Shown here: one piece after another, positions 27,214 through 35,385 of the stretch
Position numbering within the stretch: the stretch's first letter is position 1
How the letters are laid out: every line of letters begins with the position of its first letter
Assembly (NCBI GenBank): GCA_964654825.1
Contig: CAZZKG010000020.1
Span: 1 to 54,000, forward strand
Direction of reading: 5' to 3'
DNA length: 54,000 nucleotides
Source: CAZZKG01 sp964654825
GTDB taxonomy: Bacteria; Gemmatimonadota; CAZMKB01
The notes under the pieces: generated by a model
Told to the model about the DNA's origin: nothing
Seen by the model: only the letters and a program-made list of their open reading frames with translations
Database searches by the model: none
Position numbers and translations under genes: made by a program

Positions 27214-27426
27214 ATGCAAGTCAGTATCAGAACTGTTATCCTGGTGGTTGTTCTCATCCTGTTCGTCGTCATCCTCTTTCAGAATACCACCAATGTCACT
27301 CTCAGGCTCCTCTTCTGGAGTGTACAGGCCCCGCAGATCATTCTCATACCGGTGATTCTGCTGATCGGATTTTTTATGGGATTCGTCGTTGCCAAACTGA
27401 TCAGAAGGGGTAAGAAATCGGCCTGA
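27214..27426 (+). CDS. LapA/DUF1049 family small membrane protein
   Basis: 70 residues with two helices (about 6-24 and 40-60) separated by a short loop that contains the family QNTTNVTLRLLFW stretch, and a basic tail (KLIRRGKKSA). DUF1049 (LapA-type) proteins sit in the inner membrane and help lipopolysaccharide assembly in proteobacteria; here the role is unknown. GGAGGTG, formed at the end of the BrkB-like gene, is the ribosome site for ATG 27214; a GTG two codons earlier is in frame but too close to that site. Confidence 0.8.
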   Translation: MQVSIRTVILVVVLILFVVILFQNTTNVTLRLLFWSVQAPQIILIPVILLIGFFMGFVVAKLIRRGKKSA

Positions 27427-27470
27427 TTACAGGTCCAGCATTGTCGGAGCTTCAAACGGCGGGTTACGAT

Positions 27471-27495
27471 GGGAATCGACGAACGGCCGATTCCC
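27471..27495. terminator. Hairpin between convergent genes, possible terminator
   Basis: GGGAATCG at 27471-27478 pairs with CGATTCCC at 27488-27495: eight pairs with a 9-nt loop. It lies between the LapA-like stop and the convergent nuclease stop. No T-run follows, so intrinsic termination is uncertain. Confidence 0.3.
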
Positions 27496-27500
27496 CTTCG

Positions 27501-29279
27501 TTACACCCATCTCAGAGCCTTCTCGATCTGCTTGACGCCCAGAGTAGTATGGGGCCCCAGCCGGATTCGTGGTTTCTTTCTCTCACTGATGAGTCTTCTC
27601 AATTCTGTGGACATGACCCGCAGCCGATCGTAGGTCACGAGGTCGAAACTCTTCTGACGGTCGCGGAAGGGCCTGTCGTGCCCGGGGGGAAGGGGGATCC
27701 GCTGCCGCGGCGCCAGGGTACCCTGATCACAGATCTTTCCGCCCTGGAATATGAGGAAGTTTCTCCGCACCTTCTCCTGCTCAGGGTCCCGTGCCTCCCA
27801 CACAATCGTGGACTCGCTCAGGAGGCAGAGCCAGCTCGCTCGCCGAACGAGATACGTGCTTCTCCTGATGACTCCTTCCAGCGAACGGGCGACCACATCC
27901 GGTGTCCAGATCCATTCCTCGATGACATCCTCCTCCCCGTCGGCGTTATCTATCTTCTCGTCTTCGATCGTTGTTTCCGCTTCCGCCTCGGAAAGCTCGA
28001 TGAGCCGCTTCTGCCACAGCGTTCTGCCGAGTGACCGCAGTGTTGTGGGGACGAGTCCGGTGTCTGATTTCCCTCCGTGCTCGTCCACAAACATCTGGAA
28101 CCCTTCCCTGAAGCAGTCTGTGTCGGGAGCGTATTCCTGCGGGATTCCGAGAACCGCCGTGCTCGTTTTGGTATCGATCTCCCCTTCCGGACCGGATGTG
28201 ATGAGCTCCGATATCCTGGCCAGCGGGAACAGTGATTCCTGGTCGGGTAGGGGGCCTATCGGGAAGTTCTCATCCGGATGCCGGGAGACACCGCTGAAAT
28301 CGCGGGAGAAGAACCCCGGTTGCCGGTTCCTCCTCCTCAGGGCTTTGTTGTAGGGAGGAGAGAGACGTTTCACCTCGTCCGATTCAAGCAGGGCCGCTTC
28401 TACTGCTGAACCGGTCACGGTTATATCGATGTCCTGTACCTGAGTCAACATCTCGAGTATGTGTTCAGGGTGTCGCCGACTCTTCTGGAAGTAACTTTCC
28501 ACCCTGTGCTTGAGTGATTTCGCCTTCCCGACATAAAGCGTGTCACCGTTGGATCTCTGCATCCGGTAGACCCCCGGCTCATCCGGCAAACCGGACCTCA
28601 CCTGGCGGGCAAGCGGATAAGTCCTGACAGCGTGAGCCGGTGCTTCCGTCTCAGCCAGCCACGAAAACAGTTCGTCCAGCGTGGAGATGCCCGGGCTCTT
28701 CTCCAGAAGCCTGACTGCGTGGCTCCAGATGATGACGGTGGCGGTGACGTGATGGTGGCTTCTTCTCTCCTCGGGCACCGAGTGCCCGAAGTAACCGGCA
28801 ACAGCCCGGATCCCTTTCCGGGGAAGTTCGGCCAGGAGGCGCTTCACGATCTCGTGGGTGCAGATGATTTCGAACGGAAAATCAGTGTCAGGTGCACACT
28901 TTCGGTGAAGATTATCGAGAAAAGGTATCTCGAAACGGGCGAAATGTATCACGGTGGGGCAGAGAGGTGTGTCATTGACCCCGGCCGTCTCCCGTGCCGA
29001 ATCCGCGAGCTTTTTCCAGATTTCACATTGCGGTGAAGATTCGAGCACGTCCCGGGGTGAGATTCCGGTGATCGCCTGGACCCTGCGCGGAATCTCGTAG
29101 CCTTTTGGAGGTTCTATGAGATAAGCGTGGACAGGGACGGTGACAGCTCCGGATGGCACCATGTCCGATGCCCGGATTCTCGTCCAGCCGATCTCGAGCA
29201 GGTGACCGTTCCGTGGATTGGGTCCGGTAGTCTGGCAATCGATGATGAGTACTTCGAGGTTTTCAAGTTGCTGTGACAT
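27501..29279 (-). CDS. DEDDh-exonuclease-like / GIY-YIG endonuclease fusion (UvrC-Cho-like)
   Basis: 592 residues in three parts. Residues ~1-200 have the DnaQ/DEDDh layout (LIIDCQTTG, FARFEIPFLDNL, RRSHHHVTATV). Residues ~230-320 form a GIY-YIG domain (PGVYRM, TLYVGKAKSLKHRVESYF, LLESDEVKRLSPPYN) with its usual Tyr, Arg and Glu visible. The ~270-residue C-terminal part is unassigned. Related exonuclease-UvrC fusions occur in actinobacteria and others and are thought to act in DNA repair. The exonuclease acids are altered: D-x-Q instead of D-x-E, Glu instead of the motif II Asp, and no Asp after the motif III His. The exonuclease half may bind rather than cut; the GIY-YIG half looks active. 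Confidence 0.85.
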   Translation of the reverse strand: MSQQLENLEVLIIDCQTTGPNPRNGHLLEIGWTRIRASDMVPSGAVTVPVHAYLIEPPKGYEIPRRVQAITGISPRDVLESSPQCEIWKKLADSARETAGVNDTPLCPTVIHFARFEIPFLDNLHRKCAPDTDFPFEIICTHEIVKRLLAELPRKGIRAVAGYFGHSVPEERRSHHHVTATVIIWSHAVRLLEKSPGISTLDELFSWLAETEAPAHAVRTYPLARQVRSGLPDEPGVYRMQRSNGDTLYVGKAKSLKHRVESYFQKSRRHPEHILEMLTQVQDIDITVTGSAVEAALLESDEVKRLSPPYNKALRRRNRQPGFFSRDFSGVSRHPDENFPIGPLPDQESLFPLARISELITSGPEGEIDTKTSTAVLGIPQEYAPDTDCFREGFQMFVDEHGGKSDTGLVPTTLRSLGRTLWQKRLIELSEAEAETTIEDEKIDNADGEEDVIEEWIWTPDVVARSLEGVIRRSTYLVRRASWLCLLSESTIVWEARDPEQEKVRRNFLIFQGGKICDQGTLAPRQRIPLPPGHDRPFRDRQKSFDLVTYDRLRVMSTELRRLISERKKPRIRLGPHTTLGVKQIEKALRWV

Positions 29280-29453
29280 AACGCTTCCAGATGCGTGTTC
29301 ATATTATACCCTATCAATATAATCCACCGGGAATGTGGAATTCAAATATCTTGTGAATAGAGACTCACACAAAGTGCAGGAATTAGTATACTGCCTGTAA
29401 CCGGAATAAGGTTTTGGTGGTTTGATAATCAATTCTCCTCTTTACCGCGTGAG

Positions 29454-29585
29454 GTCCTCCCCCCTGGATTTTTTCCGATGTTCTATTCCGCATTGGAGGG
29501 ATCAGTGTGTACTGGATGGGGAATTCGGATCACGATTGTTTCCTGAGTCATTTTCCCGAGGATTCCGGCTGAGTTGCCTCAACGT
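29454..29585 (+). repeat. Dispersed repeat, copy A
   Basis: Shares with copies at 31247 and 36869 the blocks CTCCCCCCTG, CCGATG, GAGGGATCAGTGTGT, GGAATT, CACGATTGTTTCCT and a GGATTCC block near its end. It lies in a 740-nt gap (29280-30017) that otherwise holds only the promoter at 29896. Confidence 0.6.
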
Positions 29586-29895
29586 AGTGGATGTGAACTC
29601 TCTGGGGAGAGGGTTTTACTTTCACACCCGTGGAGATTCAAACAGCGTCCTCGGCAACAATATAAAACTGTACCATTTCTATGAATTCAGTTCTCAGTAT
29701 AGGAAGAGGCCCTCGATTTAAGGCAAGAGCGGAAGTTCGGGGGAGTGCGGAAGGGAGTCGATTTTCATGATACTGTCTTTTTATACTGAAGGCTAAACAG
29801 GCTTTCCCAGGTCATCAACTAAATTGGAGATGAACCTGCTTTTTAGATGACAAGCAACTTTTCCACACAATGCTTGACACGCACGCTCCAAATAC

Positions 29896-29925
29896 TTGAC
29901 ATTGACAATGATCCTGTGATAGAAT
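29896..29925 (+). promoter_or_regulatory. Sigma-70-type promoter of the beta-helix gene
   Basis: TTGACA, 18-nt spacer, TAGAAT, about 90 nt upstream of ATG 30018. A second TTGACA overlaps the spacer but is too close to the -10 box. Confidence 0.65.
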
Positions 29926-30017
29926 CGTGATGAACCCGGGAGAGGGCGGTTCTGATGAATCGCGGCAGGTGTGGAAGGGAATGAGGCGTTTATTTTTATT
30001 GTCGGAAGGAGGGGTTC

Positions 30018-31184
30018 ATGAAGGCAACCGTTCTGATACTTGTAATGTGCATTAGTATTCCCTCTGTTGTATTGGGTGAAATTTACTCGGTAACACCTGG
30101 ATCACCGGGGGGAATTCAGGGTGTGATCGATCAAGCGATAGACGGGGACACCATCATTCTCGCCAACGGCATCTTCACAGGTGCCGAAAACCGCAACCTC
30201 GACTTCGGCGGCAAGGCCATCACAGTGAAATCGCAGAACGATGATCCAACGCTGTGCATCATCGATTGTGAAGGATCGGAGGCACCTCCCGAGAATTCGA
30301 GACGCGGTTTCTTTTTTCATTCCGGTGAAGGTCCTTCTTCAGTTGTGAAGGGAATTACGATTTATGATGGTATGGCAAATGACATATGACCCTATTGCAA
30401 TGGCGGTGGGTTCTACTGCGAGAACAATTCATCTCCTGCGATAGAAAATTGTATATTCCTCGAGAACAACTGCGAGAATATCGGAGGAGCACTTTTCTGT
30501 AAGCCCTCTTCAAATCCGACAGTAGCCGGTTGCGAATTCGTAAACAACTATGCCCCACGCTATGGTGGTGCCGTGACCCTTTTCAGCTCCACCGCAAGCT
30601 TCACCCGCTGTAAATTCTCCAATAACCTTGCCGGGTGCGGTGGTGGAGCAATGAGCCTGTGGTATTTCTCTTCACCTCTGGTTTCCTACTGTACCTTCGT
30701 GGACAATGTCGCTGTCGGGGGCGAAGGATTCAGCGGGGGAGCCATTTGCGCACTCCACGATGTAACACCTGATTTGGACCACTGCACTTTCCATCAGAAT
30801 TCCGATCCGTTCGGGGGAGGTATCCGAACTTTTCAAGACGCGCTCGTTACCGTGGAGAATACGATAATCTCCTTCTCCACTCAGGGTTCTGCGGTATCCA
30901 GTGACGGCAACAGTTCGGTAACATTGATATGCTGTGATCTGTATGGAAATAGCGGGGGCAACTGGGTTGATGGAGCCGAGGGTCAATACGATACATCCAT
31001 CGGGAATATAGAGGAACCTCCACTATTCTGCGAACCGCCGAGTCACAACTTCACCATCCCAAAATCTTCACAATGCTATCGTCCTGAAGGTTGTCCCTCT
31101 TGCGGGACGATAGGGGCATGGTCGGCGGTCAATGAATGCGCGGTCGTTGGACCTCCGCATGGAGCTGAAGCTTTCAAGTTTTGA
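30018..31184 (+). pseudogene. Secreted right-handed parallel beta-helix protein, broken by an in-frame TGA
   Basis: One continuous reading frame of 388 codons, interrupted only by TGA at 30387-30389. Signal peptide (about 1-20), then PGGIQGVIDQAIDGDTIILANG and LDFGGKAITVKSQ, the usual start of these surface beta-helix proteins. After the TGA the same frame resumes at once with YCNGGGFYCENNSSPAIENC, followed by NNYAPRYGGAV and similar Gly/Asn/Cys-rich rungs. Family members are extracellular, often polysaccharide-binding or lyase-like; the activity here is unknown. The end (AEAFKF) lacks the FlgD-like sorting module, so the 3' part may also be lost. TGA is used as an ordinary stop elsewhere in the window, so this is most simply a nonsense mutation. 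Confidence 0.75.
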
Positions 31185-31246
31185 TAAAACAGTCGGGTTG
31201 AGTCGTGTAAACGGAAATGGATGTTTATAGTGAAGGTCGGTTCCGT

Positions 31247-31419
31247 ACGCTCTCCTGTTCTTCCCGATGATCTTCTTCACTCTTGAGGGATCAGTGTGTC
31301 CGGGAGAGGAATTTTACCTGTGGATTCTGCCTTGAAATCTCTTCTTGAAAGTGGTGAACTGGAATCCAGCCGTGACTTTGAGGTGATTGTTTGACATTAC
31401 TTGAAAAATGAGGTAAAAT
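31247..31419 (+). repeat. Dispersed repeat, copy B, ending in a promoter
   Basis: Shares TCCTGTTCTTCCCGATGATC, GAGGGATCAGTGTGTC and a later GGAATCCAGCCG block with the other copies, and ends in TTGACA, 17-nt spacer, TAAAAT (31391-31419). No plus-strand gene follows before the IS110 element, so the promoter has no visible target. The gap 31185-31701 holds nothing else that I recognise. Confidence 0.6.
31391..31419 (+). promoter_or_regulatory. Orphan sigma-70-type promoter in repeat copy B
   Basis: TTGACA, 17-nt spacer, TAAAAT. It points towards the 3' side of the IS110 transposase gene; a transcript from it would be antisense to that gene. Confidence 0.6.
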
Positions 31420-31701
31420 CTGAATAGGTGAAAATATAAAATTTACTGCTATGTAATTTGTCAAGCCTCCGCGGAATTATTCTCCCTATTTTCTTCCGTC
31501 TTTTTTGTAGAGGCACACTATTGCCATGTTCCCATCCTGCTATTCGTGGTCAATATGCCACGTGATACTTTTTCGATCATGGCGGGCTGCCGCATTCTAG
31601 CCAACGTAGCTCTCGAGGGTACAGTAAATTTCTTCGCGGTCAGCCCGAATTCAAGGGAACTGTTAAGTTCGTGCCTACTCTCATTATTTTGAAGTTCTCC
31701 C

Positions 31702-32787
31702 TTAAGAGACCCGTACGAGTCGTCTCACCTCGTGGGAGTATGCCTCATTCTCGAGAAGTATGGTCTGTACTCGGGCGCTGAGCATCCTCGCAATAGCCAC
31801 AATCGCTCTCTTCGCTCCCCTTCTGTACTTGATCTTCTCATGCTTCTCCCTCATCGCAGAATCCTTCGCAATGAGCTTCCAGCTCGCTTCCACCAGTGCT
31901 GTTCTCACGTACTTGTTCCCACAGCGGCTCTTCCTTCCGTGACGGATGTGCTCTCCCGTGGAGTATTCAGAAGGGGTGAGCCCCAGGTACGAAGCAAGCT
32001 CCTCATGGGTGCGAAACCGCTCTATCCGGGCTAGCTCCACCAGGATCTCCATCGCCGTCACTCTCCCGATCCCCGGAACGGTCATGAGGATCTTCACTCG
32101 ATCCTGGTAGTCTCTCGTGCATGACAGTGCGACCACATCGTTCGTGATCTCTCGTATCCTCATGGTGAGATCTCCGTACAACGCGATCAGGGGATCGAAA
32201 GATTTTCGCAGCGTCTCGCGTTTCGTCGAAAATACCCGGATCCATTCGCGAAACTCACCCGACCAGTAAGAGCTCTCAGGGAACGGTACCTCTATCCCGT
32301 GAAAGAGCAGCTTGCTCTTTACCTGCCTCGCCACATCCGCCCGGTGGTGCACCAGCTGCCTCCGTGTCCGCAAGAGCTCTCTGTCTGACCTCTCCTTCTC
32401 AGTGAGAACGTGCACCCTTTTCAACATCCCGCTCTCGAAGAGCACAGCAAGCTTCCTGCAGTCCCTCCTGTCTGTTTTCACCCTGTTTCCTGATTCCACC
32501 GGTATCAGAGAAGGAGGAACCACGATCGTCTCGATGCCATCTGACATCAGCTTGTCGTAGAGCCCGAATCCGCACGGACCCGCCTTGTAAGCCACGCTCA
32601 CACGGCTGTCCTCGAAACGGTCCAGAAGCTTCTTCAATACCTCATACCTGCTCGGCATTCCGCCGTGGAAGACCTCCTCACCCTCACACACAGCCGTTAC
32701 GTGGAAACTCTTCTTGTGGACGTCGATTCCCACAAATACGTCTCTCCCTCTTGCTATAACTCCGGATTTATGGTAAACTCTTTTCAT
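31702..32787 (-). CDS. IS110-family transposase (DEDD recombinase)
   Basis: 361 residues from ATG 32787, where AAGGAGG fixes the start; the frame back to 32967 is non-coding. N-terminal RuvC-like domain: GIDVHK (Asp22) and KTDRRD (Asp106, Asp109). C-terminal Tnp_20 domain: PGIGRVTAMEIL and YLGLTPSEYSTGE with the Ser used by IS110 enzymes, then GNKYVRTALVEASW. These enzymes move circular elements guided by a bridge RNA coded in the element's non-coding end. The second acidic residue, normally Glu in YEAGP, reads Lys68 (YKAGPCG; codon AAG, one change from GAG), so this copy may be inactive. Full length otherwise. Confidence 0.88.
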   Translation of the reverse strand: MKRVYHKSGVIARGRDVFVGIDVHKKSFHVTAVCEGEEVFHGGMPSRYEVLKKLLDRFEDSRVSVAYKAGPCGFGLYDKLMSDGIETIVVPPSLIPVESGNRVKTDRRDCRKLAVLFESGMLKRVHVLTEKERSDRELLRTRRQLVHHRADVARQVKSKLLFHGIEVPFPESSYWSGEFREWIRVFSTKRETLRKSFDPLIALYGDLTMRIREITNDVVALSCTRDYQDRVKILMTVPGIGRVTAMEILVELARIERFRTHEELASYLGLTPSEYSTGEHIRHGRKSRCGNKYVRTALVEASWKLIAKDSAMREKHEKIKYRRGAKRAIVAIARMLSARVQTILLENEAYSHEVRRLVRVS

Positions 32788-32999
32788 AACGAGCCTCCTT
32801 TCGAGTTGAATACTCAATGATGAACTTAGTTCATCGCTCGGAGGCTCGCAATTATCATAGTATCTACCGATAATCTGTTGCCCAATCGCAATGGCGTTAA
32901 CATAACGCCACGCTCTACATAACAGAAATAGAATGTTGCCCCCTTCTTGAGTTTTATTTAAACTCAAGGGGGGGGGTTATTCTAGTTGGAAAATTATCA
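32788..32999 (-). ncRNA. IS110 non-coding end, candidate bridge-RNA region
   Basis: 212 nt upstream of the transposase with several perfect hairpins: GAGCCTCC (32791) with GGAGGCTC (32840); TGAACTTAGTTCA (32821-32833) in its loop; TGGCGTTA/TAACGCCA (32892-32910); CTTGAGTTT/AAACTCAAG (32946-32968) next to a run of nine G. In IS110-group elements this end encodes the bridge RNA. Guide loops cannot be assigned without the element's exact ends. The outermost stem covers the transposase ribosome site. Confidence 0.45.
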
Positions 33000-34265
33000 A
33001 TGAAGGAAATCAAATGTCATATCTTGTTGGTTGGTTTGATATTTGGAGGTATTACTCCTTGTATTTCACAAGAACCTGATACATTGATTCAAAGACTTGT
33101 AAGCCAGATTTCAGATTCTCTCTATACAAATTCAGTTCAGCGATTGCAAGACTTCTATACCAGATACGAACTGTCAGATTCCATTGGCCCTGCTGGTGAA
33201 TGGATTTATGATCAATTCATTGGATATGGTTATACAGATGTTGTATTGGATAGTTTCTCCTGGACTCCCAACGTTATTGACACACCAATAGTGAGCAGAA
33301 ACATTCTTGCTACAAAGCTTGGTTTTTCAGGCTCTGACAGCCTTGTTATTCTTGGAGCTCATTATGATTCAATTAATGATTTGTTATCTGAAGAAGATCC
33401 TAATGCACATGCTCCTGGTGCGAATGACAATGCCACGGGGGTTGCTGGGGTTTTAGAAGTTGCTAGATTACTTGAACCTTACTCCTTTGAAAAAACCATT
33501 GTGTTTGCATGTTTTGCCGGTGAGGAAGTGGGTTTTGGGGGTAGCTTCAATTACGCGTATAAGGTACAACAACAAGGAACCCCTGTACGTTTTTCTCTTG
33601 TTTTGGATGAGCTTGGCTATCAAGAATTCTTCCCAATATTCCCCGTAATAATCGATGGCGATTTTGACTATTTGGAAGATGCCCTGAGAACGGCTCAACT
33701 AGCATGGATGTACTCCTCAAAATTGAAACCTTACTTGACCTTTGGATATTATGGCAGTGATCATGTGGTTTTAAGTGAACTTGGGCCAGCCCTATTGATC
33801 ATTGAAGAAGCACGCTATCCATTTATTCATTCGGAGTTAGATGTAATAGATAGTTTAAGCGTACCCTATGCAACTGAAATTTTGAAAATGGTTCTCGCCT
33901 CAATCGTTCAAAATGCACGGACTTCAAATGTAGGAATAAATCTTACGGATCTAGAAGCAGGAACTGTTATACCAAAAACCTTGTCGTTACTCCAAAATTA
34001 CCCTAATCCCTTCAACCCAACCACTACAATTTCCTTCGAAATTCCTGGAGATCCTGATGCGAGGTATTCTACTATCCTCACCATCTACGACTTCCGAGGC
34101 AAACATGTTAAGACGTTAATTGAATCAGAACTCAAGTCAGGTAATCACAGAGTCGTCTGGAATGGGCGGAATGACGGCGGAGAATTGGTTTCATCTGGAG
34201 TTTACTTCTATACAATCAAGACAGAGAATCATTCGGCTACTCGTAAGATGACTATAGTGAGATGA
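33000..34265 (+). CDS. Secreted M28-family zinc peptidase with FlgD/type IX-like C-terminal domain
   Basis: 421 residues. Signal peptide (about 1-23), then an M28 aminopeptidase domain with the two-zinc ligands in order: GAHYDS (His), PGANDNATG (Asp), AGEEVGFGGS (catalytic and ligand Glu), an Asp in VLDELGY, and the last His in PFIHSELD. The C-terminal ~85 residues are the sorting-type module (NYPNPFNPTTTISFE, YDFRGKHV, SSGVYFYTI), so it should be exported and cleave peptides outside the cell. It is visibly AT-rich: two 60-base lines I counted were about 35% and 43% GC, against ~55% nearby. No clear ribosome site precedes ATG 33000. It abuts the IS110 end, which suggests transfer. Confidence 0.85.
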   Translation: MKEIKCHILLVGLIFGGITPCISQEPDTLIQRLVSQISDSLYTNSVQRLQDFYTRYELSDSIGPAGEWIYDQFIGYGYTDVVLDSFSWTPNVIDTPIVSRNILATKLGFSGSDSLVILGAHYDSINDLLSEEDPNAHAPGANDNATGVAGVLEVARLLEPYSFEKTIVFACFAGEEVGFGGSFNYAYKVQQQGTPVRFSLVLDELGYQEFFPIFPVIIDGDFDYLEDALRTAQLAWMYSSKLKPYLTFGYYGSDHVVLSELGPALLIIEEARYPFIHSELDVIDSLSVPYATEILKMVLASIVQNARTSNVGINLTDLEAGTVIPKTLSLLQNYPNPFNPTTTISFEIPGDPDARYSTILTIYDFRGKHVKTLIESELKSGNHRVVWNGRNDGGELVSSGVYFYTIKTENHSATRKMTIVR

Positions 34266-34309
34266 GTGCCCAGCTAAGGGCGCACTTACTACTGGGAGCA
34301 TGAAATAGT

Positions 34310-34430
34310 TTACACGGCCGCATAGCGGACATGCACCTCATCGAAGTAGTTGCGGACGATATACAGTCTGCGTTGTCGACTCCAGAGGTAGCTCCTCAAG
34401 CGGGAAATCAATTCCCGGGGACCTCTGATG
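34310..34430 (-). pseudogene. Unidentified remnant, possible transposase tail
   Basis: The minus strand reads RELISRLRSYLWSRQRR and then IVRNYFDEVHVRY before a stop near 34318. The basic composition and position beside IS21 ends suggest a transposase tail, but I cannot name the family. Confidence 0.25.
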
Positions 34431-34474
34431 CGCGAGCGCCGGACTATGTTGCTTTTCACGTCATGGTTGTTACC

Positions 34475-34548
34475 GATCGCCAATATGGAGCCATTCGAAG
34501 ATCGCCTAATGGAGCCAGGTGATGATCGTCTAAAGGAGCCATGTGTCA
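34475..34548. repeat. IS21-family terminal repeats
   Basis: Three near-tandem units of 24-25 bp starting at 34475, 34500 and 34524, each of the form GATCGYC-TAA-GGAGCCA. Multiple terminal repeats of this kind (GGCTCC...GACGATC on the other strand) mark IS21-family ends. They lie just downstream of the istB remnant, as expected for the right end. Confidence 0.65.
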
Positions 34549-34579
34549 ACATCGAAAAACAAATAGACAAAACCAGCGG

Positions 34580-34843
34580 TTAAAAAGTAGACACATCGAG
34601 CGATCGAGTAGTTCGTTCATGTTGGCATAGCGACACTCCCTTCAAAGTTCTGCGAGATTTATTCTGAGTAATTTCACCCGCATCCACCAGGCCAGCTTCA
34701 CGTTGGTGGCGGAGTCGGTAGGATTCACCGCGAATGTTGACGGTCGTTGCGTGGCGAAGCAACCGATCCAGCAGTGCGACGGCCAGGGTGGTATCCGGAA
34801 ATATCTCACCCCACTGTCCAAAGGACTTATTGGAGGTAACGGC
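34580..34843 (-). pseudogene. IstB (IS21 helper ATPase) C-terminal fragment
   Basis: About 50 recognisable residues of IstB (SNKSFGQWGEIFPD, ALLDRLLRHATTVNIRGESYRL), then a non-family tail. IstB is the AAA+ helper of IS21 transposition. The ATPase motifs and all of IstA are missing: the fragment is joined at 34843, exactly at the stop codon of the IS256 transposase fragment. Confidence 0.75.
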
Positions 34844-35385
34844 TAAGCAACATTTTTTCTGTAAATACGATTTTCCTTTCTCACTCGTTTTAGCAGTTCC
34901 ATATTCAAGTATCGTTTTCCTGTGATCCATTCTTCATGAATTTCACAGAGTATTGCACTGACGAGTCGCAGGCATGAGGCTTCGTTTGGGAACAGGGTAG
35001 CTACTCGTGTCTTTCTTTTCACCTCCTCGCTCAATCGTTCCATGGAGTTTGTGGTCAGGATTCTCCTTTGATGCGATCTCGGGAATTCGTATATAGCAAA
35101 ACCTTCTTCCACGTTCTCCTCCAGCCATTGGACGAACCGGGGAGCTGTCTGCTGATATTCCTCGATGGCGTCTTCCACTCGCAGCTTGGCCAATTTAATG
35201 TCCGGGGACTGAAAGATATCCCGCATCACCTGACCGATTTCGGATTTAAGTTCCTTGCTCGGAGCATACTTCTGTGCATTCGCTGAAAGATGATACTGAC
35301 ACCGTTGCCAGGGCACCGATGGGAAAACTCCCTGTCTCGCTTCCTTTAACCTCACATGATCTTCGCTGATAAACAACTTCACCCC
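34843..35385 (-). pseudogene. IS256/mutator-type transposase, C-terminal part only
   Basis: About 180 residues of an IS256-family (PF00872) transposase: WQRCQYHLSANAQKYAP with the C-x2-H motif, RILTTNSMERLSEEVKRKTR, and the C-terminal helices. The conserved acidic residue of the third DDE motif falls in this half. The N-terminal half is absent: the frame runs into the IS200 element at about 35385, and the other side of that element does not continue it. The longer frame (to 35790) is only the complement of the IS200 gene. Confidence 0.75.

Noticed and set aside
30387..30389. TGA recoding (Trp, Gly or selenocysteine) in the beta-helix gene
   Set aside because: TGA ends several intact genes in the window (murQ, the kinase), and no selenocysteine hairpin is evident, so a nonsense mutation is simpler.
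31185..31701. Possible small gene downstream of the orphan promoter
   Set aside because: No open frame with a ribosome site; the sequence up to the IS110 gene has stops in all plus-strand frames.
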